Shown: in pieces, positions 39,812-49,049 of the stretch
Layout: each line of letters begins with the position of its first letter
Numbering within the stretch: the stretch's first letter is position 1
NCBI GenBank assembly: GCA_016713525.1
Contig: JADJOZ010000001.1
Coordinates: 558,001 to 622,000 of the forward strand
Length of the DNA: 64,000 nucleotides
Direction of reading: 5' to 3'
DNA from: Bacteroidota bacterium
GTDB lineage: Bacteria; Bacteroidota; Bacteroidia; AKYH767-A; OLB10
Translations under genes and position numbers: made by a program
Notes under the pieces: generated by a model
What the model saw: the letters and a program-made list of their open reading frames with translations, nothing else
Told to the model about the DNA's origin: nothing
Databases searched by the model: none

Positions 39812-39943
39812 TGCTAGCACGGGTTTTGTCTCAGGCGGGTTGTCGTAAAAACTTGGAGCTTTGTTCTTCTAATGAACTTAAGTAATTAATTGAAACTTTG
39901 TGCTCCGAAATCCGCCCGAACGCAAAGGCCGAAACCGTTAGTC
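39812..39943 (+). other. attC-like site B
   Basis: The left box TGCTAGC (39812-39818) is one base off TGCTAAC. The right box is GTTAGTC (39937-39943). Inner arms include GGCGG / CCGCC. GGTGCTAGC pairs with the GTTAGCACC that opens this cassette (8 of 9). Confidence 0.62.
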
Positions 39944-39962
39944 TTCTTTTTAAATAATTACT

Positions 39963-40576
39963 ATGAAAATTCTATCAATACCAGTTTTAGTCTATCTTCT
40001 TACTTCTTTTAGTTTGAGTGACGACAATCGAAAGGAGCAATTCTTTTTGAAGCTTTTTCGGCTGAAGAGATAATTATAAAGGAGATTGCATTAGGCTCGA
40101 AAGTTATAGACACTGTTTTTAAACCAAACCCGGTTACAATTCGACATGGTAATAAACTAATTGTTGCTGATGGTGAACCTAAATTTTCATTTGTGAGACC
40201 ACAAATCGGTTACTTACCATTATTGGTTAGTTATACTTTTGACTCAATTTCTAGAAATGTCAAAGAAATATATTACGACTGGGAATTTGAAAGGGAATCA
40301 AAAGACTATGCGACAAAGGAAAAAATGTGGGAGAGAGAGCAAGGTAAATTAGAAACTTATAGCAAAGAGTATGAACGGATTAAAAAGGACTTGATTTTGG
40401 CTTTGCAGCTTTCAAATTGTGACTCTGATGAGCTAAATAAAAAAGACGGAGCCAATGGGTCTGAATATTGGCGAAGAGAATGTATTTGGCAGCTAAGTAA
40501 CAGTGAAATTGAAATTTATATGATTTATGCTTCAAATACTATTAGAGTAAGAGTGCATAAAAAAATGTCGCATTAA
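39963..40576 (+). CDS. Exported cassette protein of unknown function (frameshifted)
   Basis: The ATG at 39963 starts a signal peptide (MKILSIPVLVYLLTSFSLSD). A T5 run at 40044-40048 must be read as T6 to join EAFSAEEIIIKEIALGSKVI and the body ending RVRVHKKMSH, about 204 residues in all. The C-terminal half has a charged helix (ATKEKMWEREQGKLETYSKE). A shorter translation from GTG 40193 would lack the export signal. No family was recognised. Sole gene of its cassette. Confidence 0.62.
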
Positions 40577-40582
40577 TAAGTT

Positions 40583-40719
40583 GGCTAACAGCCGGTGTGC
40601 CACAAGAGACTTTTGATTTGAGGTAATAAATGTGATTTTAGCTCCGTTTGGAAAGTAAAGAGAAAATGTTTATCTTTCGTCTCCGAACCCGCCCAGCGGC
40701 AACGGGCGGAACGTTGGTG
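40583..40719 (+). other. attC-like site C, with promoter in the loop
   Basis: The left box is GGCTAAC (40583-40589) and the right box GTTGGTG (40713-40719). CCGCCC and GGGCGG pair near the right end. The loop contains TTTG (40647-40650), 20 bp, then TATCTTTC (40671-40678), close to a Bacteroidota promoter pointing into the next cassette. Confidence 0.7.
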
Positions 40720-40745
40720 GTAAATTTATGCAGACACAGTTTCAT

Positions 40746-41782
40746 ATGAAAATATTCAAATACTATTTCTATTGCTTTCCTTCGGACAAGTTGTCAATGG
40801 GCAAAAAATTCCGTTAAGAGCTATTACTGAAAAATTAAAGAGTGGACAATTTATAACTGTAAGTGACTTTGGATTTAAAGAATATGCATTCGTTCAAAAA
40901 GGTGACACAACTAAGTTTTATACTTATCAGAAGAAGAACACTAATCCAACTTCAATCTATCTTTACTTACCTGGTAGTAATGCTGAAAACATATATACAT
41001 ACCACAAAGGGAATGACAGCTCATATTGGTACAACTCGTTGATAAGTTTTGACTTTACTTACTTACCCGAAAATTTTCTATTTGTTATTATAGCCAAACC
41101 CGGTTTTGGTTTTTTTAATAATAGTAATTCTAAATCCATCCCTCAAGTTTATTGGGAAAAGACATCTTTACAAGACATAGTAATGAGCGCAAATGCTACC
41201 TTAAATATTGTGCATAAGAAGATACTTAAGAAACCCGAAAATGTTGTTGTGTTTGGTTATTCAGAAGGCTTTTATGTAGCCGCCAAATTAGCCACTGTTA
41301 ATAAAAGAATTACACATTTAGGCATTGGTGGTGGTGGTGCTTATAGCGACTTTTATGATTTTATTTTGACTAATCTGAAAGAATCGTATAAAAGTAAAAC
41401 AAGCAGTGATACTACAATTAAGGAGAATGAGCAATTTATCTCAGATTTTAAAGAAGTAATGTCAAACCCTAATTCAGTTATAGACTTTAAATATGGATAC
41501 ACATTTGAAAGATGGGCTTCATTTGCAGAACCTGCAATCAATAATTTGATTAAACTAAAAATTCCCATTTTTCAATTTCACGGAGCAAATGATGAAAGTA
41601 CACCAGTTGAAAGTGCATATGCTATTCCAACTGAATTTGCGAGACTAAAGAAAGTCAACCTCACATTTGCAATTTATCCTAATAGCGACCACTTATTAAT
41701 TGAACGAATTGATGATAAAAAGGAAATTGAACATTGGAATGAAATGGTTAGTTCTTTTTTTAATTGGGTTAAGTTAAATTGA
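40746..41782 (+). CDS. Secreted alpha/beta-hydrolase (frameshift in signal peptide)
   Basis: The hydrolase fold is clear: nucleophile elbow VVVFGYSEGFYVAAKLA, an aspartate in IPIFQFHGANDESTPVESAY, and a histidine in IYPNSDHLLIE. An oxyanion-type segment (SIYLYLPGSNAENIYTYHKG) precedes them. The body starts in frame at TTG 40772 (LLSFGQVVNGQ). The natural start is probably ATG 40746 (MKIFKY...), with one base missing near 40760-40768. A carboxylesterase or peptidase activity is plausible, and the substrate is unknown. The cassette ends match perfectly over 10 bp. Confidence 0.78.
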
Positions 41783-41799
41783 AAATGATGAGAAACTAC

Positions 41800-41933
41800 C
41801 ACCAACATCGTATTGGCAATAGTGGGGCAGACCGTTATATACTAAATATTTGTAATTCTATTGGGCAATTGAACAAATGTTGAGCTGACGTTTTTTAAAC
41901 GCCCCACCATTGCAAATCTGCAAACCGTTATAG
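41800..41933 (+). other. attC-like site D
   Basis: The left box CACCAAC (41800-41806) is part of TACCACCAAC, the exact reverse complement of GTTGGTGGTA at 40713. The right box is GTTATAG (41927-41933). Inner arms GCAATAGTGGGGC and GCCCCACCATTGC pair at all but one position. This is one of the best-preserved sites. Confidence 0.82.
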
Positions 41934-41974
41934 GTATGCTAAGACAGCCGACCCATCGACAAAATAGCACACGA

Positions 41975-42898
41975 ATGAAAACAAAACTCTTACTTACAAT
42001 TTTGATTTTTCCAATGTTAATCTTTGGACAAGTTACAAACCATTTTGAAAATTCAGACTCTAAATGGAATGTCGCAAAGACATATCCTAACGGCAATTCG
42101 CAAAACCCAAACTTTGTGGAGACAACGACAACTATTTACGGGTTTCAAGGCGACACTTTAATAAATAGTGATTTGTGGTTTAAGTTATTCTCTACAAACG
42201 ATTCGCTATTTCAAAATAACTTAACCTTTAAAGGACTATCACGGACAGACAACAATATAGTTTTATTCCTCGACACATTAAATCAGCTCGACACCTTATA
42301 TGACTTTACTATTAGTCTTGGCGACAGCGTTTTGTTCAATTTATATGGACAATATCCCGAGAAAATTCCCGTAATAAATATCGACAGTATTCAAATAAAC
42401 GGACAATTTTTCAGACGCTTTCACTTCGCTGAACCAACTATTATTAACGCTTTTGACTTGTTAAGCGAAGTATGGATTGAAGGAATTGGGAGTATTCATG
42501 GTCCAATCTTCACAAATTTTCCAATTAAATTTAGCACTGAAATACCTGACTCTTTAATATTGACTTGCACGTATTCAAACATTCAACAATTTTGGCAGCA
42601 TCCTTCATATAATTCTTGCTATTTAAACATTGTGCTTGCGTTAGACAACATAACCAAAACCAACCTGACCATTTATCCAAATCCTGTTCAAGACAACATT
42701 AAAATCAACTTCACAAAAACAGACAATTACGAAATAAATATTTTCAATTCCGCAGGACAAAAACTAATACATAAAACAGTAACTTCGGACTTTGCGACAA
42801 TTGACTTAACCACATTAAATGACGGAATTTATTTTATCACAATTGACAGTAGAACAGAAAGGTGGACAAGCAAACTACTCAAGAAGCACTGGCTATAA
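41975..42898 (+). CDS. Secreted T9SS cassette protein, 307 aa
   Basis: The signal peptide MKTKLLLTILIFPMLIFGQ sets the start at 41975 (an upstream ATG at 41936 adds 13 unlikely residues). The middle (TIYGFQGDTLINSDLWFKLF ... SEVWIEGIGSIHGPIF) resembles uncharacterised Bacteroidota secreted domains. The type A sorting domain follows (TIYPNPVQDNIKINFT ... DGIYFITIDSR). The stop codon TAA lies inside the left box CTATAAC of attC-like site E. Confidence 0.78.
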   Translation: MKTKLLLTILIFPMLIFGQVTNHFENSDSKWNVAKTYPNGNSQNPNFVETTTTIYGFQGDTLINSDLWFKLFSTNDSLFQNNLTFKGLSRTDNNIVLFLDTLNQLDTLYDFTISLGDSVLFNLYGQYPEKIPVINIDSIQINGQFFRRFHFAEPTIINAFDLLSEVWIEGIGSIHGPIFTNFPIKFSTEIPDSLILTCTYSNIQQFWQHPSYNSCYLNIVLALDNITKTNLTIYPNPVQDNIKINFTKTDNYEINIFNSAGQKLIHKTVTSDFATIDLTTLNDGIYFITIDSRTERWTSKLLKKHWL

Positions 42899-43084
42899 CA
42901 GCACCTTCAAGAAATTGACGGTTCAGTGCCCGCCCGCATCGAACGGATACGTTCGGGTGGGGTTAAATGATCCCGATATGTATTGGGATGTGCTTCTTAT
43001 CAAGTGCAGCACTGACAGACAATTTAGTGCTTCGATCCCGATAGGTATCAGGAAGCCAACATCTTTAAAACCAAACCGTTATGT
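42893..43084 (+). other. attC-like site E (long)
   Basis: The left box is CTATAAC (42893-42899) and the right box GTTATGT (43078-43084). At 192 bp it is longer than its neighbours because the loop carries hairpins CGAACG-GATA-CGTTCG and ATCCCGATA-TGTATTGGGAT. CTATAAC matches the opening GTTATAG of this cassette. Confidence 0.72.
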
Positions 43085-43947
43085 GTAATTTTATTAAGAC
43101 ATCCCAAATTTGGTTTTCTACAATATTACTCTTGTTACTTTCTTGCGGACAAGGATATATGCCAGCGGAAAATAAACTTGAAAAACAATTTGAGGATCAT
43201 GTTGTGAGAAAACAGAATATTAAGCGCATAGAGTGTTCAAGTACATCTGAAGCGGACACCATTAGCTATTCCATTGGTTACGACAGTCTGAATCGGATTG
43301 TAAATAATGGCAATAACGAATTTTATGAGTATGACTCCCTTGGAAGAATACTCAAACACTATCAATGTGTACTTTCAAGAGACCCGTCATGTAGTAGGCC
43401 ATACATATATTTTTATGAGTATTCAAATGGAAATCTCGAAAAGATTAAGCTTTTAAATAGTTTTATCCATGACTCAATTCCACGTGTATTAGAAACATTC
43501 ATTTATGACAGACAAAATCGCTTGGTAAAACACACGAAATTTCCTACCGACACTTTCACTTATGTTTATATCAATGCCGACACAAACAAACATTCTGAGC
43601 TCAGAACTTATTGGGTGAACAATGCAGACAATAAATGGGTGAAGGTTTCGAGAAAGACGACATGTAAGTATGATAGTCTGGGACGAATAGTATCTCTTAC
43701 CTGGACTGACCTAGATGATGGAATGTCTATGCGAAATGACTTTTTCTTTGACGCTAAGAATAGGTTAATAATGAAAAAAGACTCTTCCCTTGACAATTAT
43801 AATCGAGTGCCAAATAGCTGTTGCATTTTATATTGGACTGAATATAAATACGACAGTTTCGACCGTTTGATTGAGGAAATACATAGTACAGGTTCTTATG
43901 ATGAACCCAAGCCACAATTTCAACGAAGTATTAAATTTGAATATTAA
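43081..43947 (+). CDS. YD-repeat lipoprotein, 288 aa
   Basis: MCNFIKTSQIWFSTILLLLL leads to the lipobox LLSCGQ. The rest is built of YD/RHS-like units: YDSLNRIVNNGNNEFYEYDS, LGRILKHY, YDRQNRLVKHT, YDSLGRIVSLTW, DAKNRLIMKK, YDSFDRLIEEI. It is far shorter than toxin-bearing RHS proteins and has no C-terminal toxin domain. The ATG overlaps the right box of attC-like site E (GTTATG), so cassette junction and start codon coincide. A surface or periplasmic binding role is possible. Confidence 0.78.
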   Translation: MCNFIKTSQIWFSTILLLLLSCGQGYMPAENKLEKQFEDHVVRKQNIKRIECSSTSEADTISYSIGYDSLNRIVNNGNNEFYEYDSLGRILKHYQCVLSRDPSCSRPYIYFYEYSNGNLEKIKLLNSFIHDSIPRVLETFIYDRQNRLVKHTKFPTDTFTYVYINADTNKHSELRTYWVNNADNKWVKVSRKTTCKYDSLGRIVSLTWTDLDDGMSMRNDFFFDAKNRLIMKKDSSLDNYNRVPNSCCILYWTEYKYDSFDRLIEEIHSTGSYDEPKPQFQRSIKFEY

Positions 43948-43955
43948 AAAACTAT

Positions 43956-44085
43956 ACATAACACACGTCTTGTGCTATTGTCGATGACGTTCTAAAAATG
44001 AAACTTTATGTTCGCAAAATATTTTATCTTGGTTGGCAGTTTCTGCTACGCAATCGGCATCGAAGGCAAGCCCTGTCCGTTAGGC
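43956..44085 (+). other. attC-like site F
   Basis: The left box is ACATAAC (43956-43962) and the right box GTTAGGC (44079-44085). Inner pairs include TCGATG / CATCGA. TATACATAAC matches the GTTATGTGTA that opens its cassette at 9 of 10 positions. Confidence 0.75.
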
Positions 44086-44142
44086 GTCACCAACTAAACA
44101 ATAACTCGGCCAAGAAAACGTTCAAAATTTAAATTTAAGCTC

Positions 44143-44586
44143 ATGAAAACAAACATTCTGGTTTTAGCAATATTATGCATTGCTTTAAATGCAATTGGAC
44201 AAAGTAGTAGTGAGTTTCATAAAATAGTTATCCAAGATATAAAGCATAAAGGATTAGACTATTATGATACTGTAACCACAGGACATCCATTAAAAGAAGT
44301 TTATATTGAGAAAGGATTAACAGTTAAAATAAATAAGCATGCAAATTTAGGATGCGACACGTGCAAAATTTATCATATTAGTTTCATAACTACCTATAAC
44401 AATAGGCCTGTTAAATATTCAATTGGCCATGTGGGAAATGAAGATTTTGAAACTGCACTGTATAAATGGACTACTGATAGTACCGTGTCTGTTACATTAT
44501 ACCAAAATAATGTAGTTCTAAACAAGGAATACAAGATTGGATTTCGAGATGATCTTTGTATTTTATATGGAGATACTAGCAAGTAG
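44143..44586 (+). CDS. Secreted cassette protein of unknown function, 147 aa
   Basis: A signal peptide (MKTNILVLAILCIALNAIGQ) is followed by a ~125-residue domain with two close cysteines (LGCDTCKIYH) and beta strands (YHISFITTYNNRPVKYSIGH). No sorting domain, so probably periplasmic. Family is not recognised. Single gene in a cassette bounded by sites F and G. Confidence 0.68.
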   Translation: MKTNILVLAILCIALNAIGQSSSEFHKIVIQDIKHKGLDYYDTVTTGHPLKEVYIEKGLTVKINKHANLGCDTCKIYHISFITTYNNRPVKYSIGHVGNEDFETALYKWTTDSTVSVTLYQNNVVLNKEYKIGFRDDLCILYGDTSK

Positions 44587-44602
44587 CGAAATTTTGGCAA
44601 AC

Positions 44603-44694
44603 GCCTAACACGTGGTAGCCGCAAGGACGGCATTATTTGTTTAAATTTGTATCTTTGTTGGCCGGCCCCTGCGCCAAAGACGAAACCGTTAACG
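44603..44694 (+). other. attC-like site G (short)
   Basis: The left box GCCTAAC (44603-44609) and the right box GTTAACG (44688-44694) match the canonical RYYYAAC / GTTRRRY pattern. ACGCCTAAC pairs with GTTAGGCGT of the cassette start over 9 bp. The loop carries TATCTTTG (44650-44657), a full -7 box match. Confidence 0.78.
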
Positions 44695-44775
44695 GTAACA
44701 GCTGGGGACACAGCTAACTTGGGACATTTGAGCTTTGAATGGACAGAAAAAATTTAAAAATAGAATCAAAAACAA

Positions 44776-46396
44776 ATGTCTAAATTATACTTAAAGAAAC
44801 TAATTTATTCTCTGCGGTTAGTTTCGAGAAACAGCTTACAACCCTGTAAAGTTAATAGAATTAATCTTCGCTTTTTATTAATCACGTTTTTTGTTTGCTG
44901 TATTACTCAGTTTTCCCTGGGACAAGGACTGGAAAGTAAATTAGACACTTTCTTTACAACAATAGACAAAAATGGCGACATAAGTGGCAGTGTATTGGTA
45001 GCTGAAAATGGGAAAATCCTTTACCAAAAATCCTTTGGCTATGCTGATGCTCAAAATAAAATTCCTAATACAGCCAATACACTTTTCAAATTGCTTCGGT
45101 TTCTAAACTATTTACTTCAATTGCAGTGCTTCAATTGTGTGAAAATAAAAAGCTGAATTTGAATGATAAATACGCTAAATATTTTAAAGACTTTCCTTAT
45201 CCGGAAGTAACTATCAATCAATTACTTTCGAATACATCGGGAATTCCCGATGTAGGTGAAATATTTTTACCCCTTTGGCGATTGAACCGAGATACAATAT
45301 TTACTTTAAATGATGTGATTCCTGCACTCAAAATAAGTAAACTGCCTTTAACTTTTCAATCAGGAGAGGCCTGGGAGTACGTTAATATCAATTTTGTTTT
45401 GGCGGCCTTGTTAGTAGAGAAGGTTAGTGGTAAGAAATTTGACAACTATCTTTCAAAATATATTTTTATACCCTCAGGCATGAAAAACACTTTTCAAAAA
45501 GCTTCAGGAACAAATCCATATACACAGCCAAACGTAGCTTATAATTATGATTTTCCTTTTAGATATTCTATAACTCCTGTCCGGGTTGATTCTTTTGCAA
45601 CTAATGATTTTAAAGTGCATTACAAAACTTGGCCTTCGGAAGGTGATGCAAATATTTATACATCTGTTTCCGATTTGGTAAATTTCGAGAATGCTTTATA
45701 TAACGGAATTTTATTAAAACAAAATAGCCTTAATCTCCTTTTCAGCCCTTCAACAAAAAACAATGGGAAAATAGTTACTTTAAGGGGTGTTGGGTCTGAA
45801 ATAGGTGTGATAGGTGATTTTTATTGGGGTTTTGGAAACCGTATTTCTTTAGATAGCACTATGGGGAAAATTGTATGGGAGAGTGGCGGCATGCCCGGTT
45901 GTTCCGCTAATATAATTATGAATTTAACGAAACATCAATTAATTGTATGGCTCAATAATAAGCGAAGTAGTTCAGCAATGGACAACATTTTTGGAGCATT
46001 AAGTATTATGAATGGTAATACAGTTTCAGTAAAAAAAGCTAAAAAATCCATTGCTATTACTTATGCTCATCTATTATTGCAAAAAAGTGAAGAATATGCT
46101 TTTGCAAAAATCATAGAAATGCAGTCCGATACCTCAAACTATATATTAGATGAAGATGAATTGAATCAACTTGGCTATGAATTTTCGAGAGTGATCAGAT
46201 TAAATTGGCATTTACAGTGTTCCGTTCTGCGATAACATTATTCCCAAATAGTGATAATCTATTTAACAGCTACGGAGAATTGTTAGCTAAATCAGGAAAA
46301 AAAGAAGAATCTATAATAATGTATAAAAAATCTATTCTGCTAAATCCCGAAAATGAAGATTCAAAAAAATCTTTAGAGATTTTGGAGAAGAATTAG
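44776..46396 (+). CDS. Serine beta-lactamase-fold protein with C-terminal TPR-like tail (two frameshifts)
   Basis: Class C beta-lactamase/D-Ala-D-Ala carboxypeptidase family (PF00144 type). The SxxK motif is QIASVSKLF, the YxN motif is AWEYVNINF, and the export signal lies before FSLGQGLESKL. A T4 run at 45083-45086 read as T5 joins the first 100 residues to the rest. Near 46185-46195 another missing base joins the C-terminal FTVFRSAITLFPNSDNLFNS and KSILLNPENEDSKK, which is a TPR. Such proteins may be esterases or peptidases rather than antibiotic hydrolases. The two breaks inactivate it as written. Confidence 0.75.
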
Positions 46397-46414
46397 TTTG
46401 ACAACATTTGATGA

Positions 46415-46612
46415 GACAAACAAGAGCAGGTTCAAGAAATTGGCGGTTCAGTGCCCGCCCGTATCGAACGGATACGTTCGGGTGGGGTTAAATGATCCCG
46501 ATAGTTATCGGGATTGTGCTTCTTATCAAGTGCAGTTCTGATAGACAGTTTAGAGTTTCGAAGTCCGATAGCTATCGGGACGCCAAATTCTTAAACCCGC
46601 AAAACGCAGTAA
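46415..46612 (+). other. Degenerate attC-like site H, related to site E
   Basis: TTCAAGAAATTGGCGGTTCA and the following CGCCCGTATCGAACGGATAC are nearly identical to site E. The outer boxes are eroded (ACAAACA at left, GCAGTAA at right). The palindromes ATCCCGATAGTTATCGGGAT and CCGATAGCTATCGG are inside. The segment from 46613 to 46783 has no supported gene. Confidence 0.5.
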
Positions 46613-46783
46613 GGTTGTGAAAAAAAAGCCTTTTCCTCCATTTTCCTTAAAAACGGATCCGAAAAATTATAGCACCGAGGCATTATAACGTAGTACTCAA
46701 CGTATCCGTATCCGATTATCAATCAAGTTGCTCTTTACGATAACATATTTTAGTACTAAAATTTTGACTTAAAATTGTTGCGA

Positions 46784-46986
46784 GACGATAGCCACCACTG
46801 TAAGGAATGGTTTGCAGTTGTTGCAAAGAGAAGGGTAAAAAAGTTGCGTTGCGCGACATAGCAGACTGTTTGACTCTAGCAGGGTATCGGGAGCTTTTCG
46901 TGAAGATTTGTTTATGAATGAAATCTTTTGTACTTTTCGGAGGCCATAGTGGATCTCCGTCGGCGGCAACGGACAGAACGTTATGC
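46784..46986 (+). repeat. ~200-bp compound repeat K ending in an attC-like site
   Basis: First part: GATAGCCACC... . Second part, 46856-46986, is attC-like with left ACATAGC and right GTTATGC. The loop has TTTG (46907-46910), 20 bp, TACTTTTC (46931-46938). The same compound element recurs at 52451, 57465, 60450 and 63345. Confidence 0.62.
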
Positions 46987-47195
46987 GTCATGCTTGGCTA
47001 CGAGAGGGTCTATGTTGATGCAGATAATTGTTTTATGTATTTGATTCGTTAAACCCAAAGCTAAAAATAATTTTACGTCTAAAAACATTAGAAATGGGTT
47101 CTATCAATTGGCGGCAAGAAATTTATATTGTTTCCAAAACAGACACTAAAACTTCGAAAAATTTTAAGATTATTAAATATTGAAATATTCAAACG

Positions 47196-48836
47196 ATGAG
47201 ACAATTTATCTTCATTAGCTTAATTTCAATTTTAAGCGCAACAATTGGTTATTGCCAACTACCCTCCTTTGCATGGGTAAATAACGGGGGTGATGCAAGT
47301 ATAATGAAAATTAAAACAACTTCTGCCGGAGATTATATTGCAGTTGGGATTTTTGCCGGCACAGTTGATTTTGATCCTGGCTCGGGAAGTTCAACTTATA
47401 GCTCAAATTCTGGAAGTCTAGATATTTTTATCAAAAAAATAAGCGCCTCAGGGAACTTGCTTTGGGTTAGAATAATAGGTGGCTCCGGAGACGATTATGC
47501 AGGCGATATTTTTATTGATGCAAGCGGGAAAATTTACATTACCGGGGGTTTTTATGGAACGGTTGATTTTGATCCAGGCACAGGAACAAGTAATCTAACT
47601 TCAACAAATGGATCAAGTGATATATTTATGCTACGTCTTTCAGTGGCCGGAAATTTTTCAATAGTCAAAAAATTTGGAGGGAACGGGGATGCGCATGGAG
47701 AAAATATTTCGGCTGATGCAACAGGGAATATTTTTATCAGTGGTTCATTTAGCAATGACACAATTTCCTTTGGAACAACTACTATTAGTGGTATTGGCTA
47801 TAATTGTTTTATTGCAAAATTAACTGATACCGGTGTCGCTTCCTGGGCATATACAATTCCTGTTTACACGGCATATGATATGGTATTAGACAATAATTCT
47901 AACGTTTATATGACAGGAGGATTTTTTGGAGGTAATATAGACTTTGATCCTGGAGTTGGCACCTATTTCTTAGGGGCAGGAATCGGAGAGGCCGCTTACA
48001 TCCTTAAATTATCATCTAATGGTACTTTCGTTTGGGCAAATAAATATATGGTTTATGGGTATAATGATGAAGGAAAAACATTGGGCTTACTCAGTTCAGG
48101 AGAAGTGATACTTGGAATGGATTTTCAACCGAATATGTTAACTACTGAGGAAGGATATGTAATAGCTAAAATAAATCCTTCAACAGGTGTTTCAATATGG
48201 TGGAATGAGATAAATAACCCTGTAGCATATCCAACTGCTACTGTAAAGGATATGGTAATTGATGCTGCAGATAACATACACTATACAGGCAGTTACAGTG
48301 GTGGTTTTTATGCCGCCGGAGCTTGGAATAGTTTTGTTCAAGCAGATATTTTTCTTGGAGGATATACTAGCGCAGGGAGCCCCACCGTTGGCTTTACAAT
48401 TGGCTATACCGACTTTAATGATTGTTCAGCTTTAACCATAGATGCTAGTGGAGGTATTGTGCTTTGTGGTGTTTTTAGTGCAACGCTGGATTTTAATTTT
48501 TCGCCCTTTGCTGTTAATAGTCTAACCCCTGTAGGTACGGAAGATAATTTCATTTTAAAACTACAACAATCAACTACCAATTTGATTAATACTGTACAGG
48601 AAAACCAAAATAAGTTGTTGGCATTCCCTAATCCATTTGAAAACCAATTCGTGTTAGTTACAAAAGATTGCGCAACTAATTCAACAATTGAAATTCAAGA
48701 TATAGCAGGAAGAATTATTTATCATACCCCCAAAAATGTGTCACTTAATATGCTTGAAATAAATACTTCTGAATGGCAAAATGGAATTTATTTTCTGCGC
48801 CGGGATGAACAATGTATTAAGTTAATTAAACAATGA
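47196..48836 (+). CDS. Secreted SBBP-type beta-propeller T9SS protein, 546 aa
   Basis: A signal peptide (MRQFIFISLISILSATIGYC) is followed by repeated blades of the type GGSGDDYAGDIFIDASGKIY ITGGFYGTVDFDPGTGTS, matching the bacterial SBBP repeat. The DFDPG loops may bind calcium. The C-terminus AFPNPFENQFVLVTKDC ... NGIYFLRRDEQC is a sorting domain. The frame is intact. No attC-like site is visible between this gene and the next: 48837-49049 holds only GGATACG...CGTATCC arms (48912-48953). Confidence 0.83.
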   Translation: MRQFIFISLISILSATIGYCQLPSFAWVNNGGDASIMKIKTTSAGDYIAVGIFAGTVDFDPGSGSSTYSSNSGSLDIFIKKISASGNLLWVRIIGGSGDDYAGDIFIDASGKIYITGGFYGTVDFDPGTGTSNLTSTNGSSDIFMLRLSVAGNFSIVKKFGGNGDAHGENISADATGNIFISGSFSNDTISFGTTTISGIGYNCFIAKLTDTGVASWAYTIPVYTAYDMVLDNNSNVYMTGGFFGGNIDFDPGVGTYFLGAGIGEAAYILKLSSNGTFVWANKYMVYGYNDEGKTLGLLSSGEVILGMDFQPNMLTTEEGYVIAKINPSTGVSIWWNEINNPVAYPTATVKDMVIDAADNIHYTGSYSGGFYAAGAWNSFVQADIFLGGYTSAGSPTVGFTIGYTDFNDCSALTIDASGGIVLCGVFSATLDFNFSPFAVNSLTPVGTEDNFILKLQQSTTNLINTVQENQNKLLAFPNPFENQFVLVTKDCATNSTIEIQDIAGRIIYHTPKNVSLNMLEINTSEWQNGIYFLRRDEQCIKLIKQ

Positions 48837-49049
48837 ATAAAATGAGTAAACAGTTTTGCTTTTTCTTAGTTTCAAAGTCTTCCACTTTTTATAGTCTTTG
48901 AAGCGGTAATTGGATACGTAAGGCTTTTAAGTAAAGAATGTCATTTCGTATCCGTTTGGAAAGTTAAGTGAAGCGGCCAATTTAATAAATTCTGAAATTT
49001 AGCTATATTTACCAGCATTCCGAAACTCATTTACTTTAAACACCCTCAA

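Noticed and set aside
43081..43947. YD-repeat protein as an RHS toxin with immunity gene
   Set aside because: It is a 288-residue lipoprotein with no C-terminal toxin domain and no adjacent immunity gene.
44776..46396. Calling the beta-lactamase-fold gene an antibiotic resistance gene
   Set aside because: The motifs fit the broad PF00144 family, which includes esterases and peptidases. The frame is broken twice and no resistance-specific residues are evident.
48900..48960. GGATACG...CGTATCC arms between 47196 and 49050 genes as an attC site
   Set aside because: The outer RYYYAAC and GTTRRRY boxes are not convincing and the length is too short.
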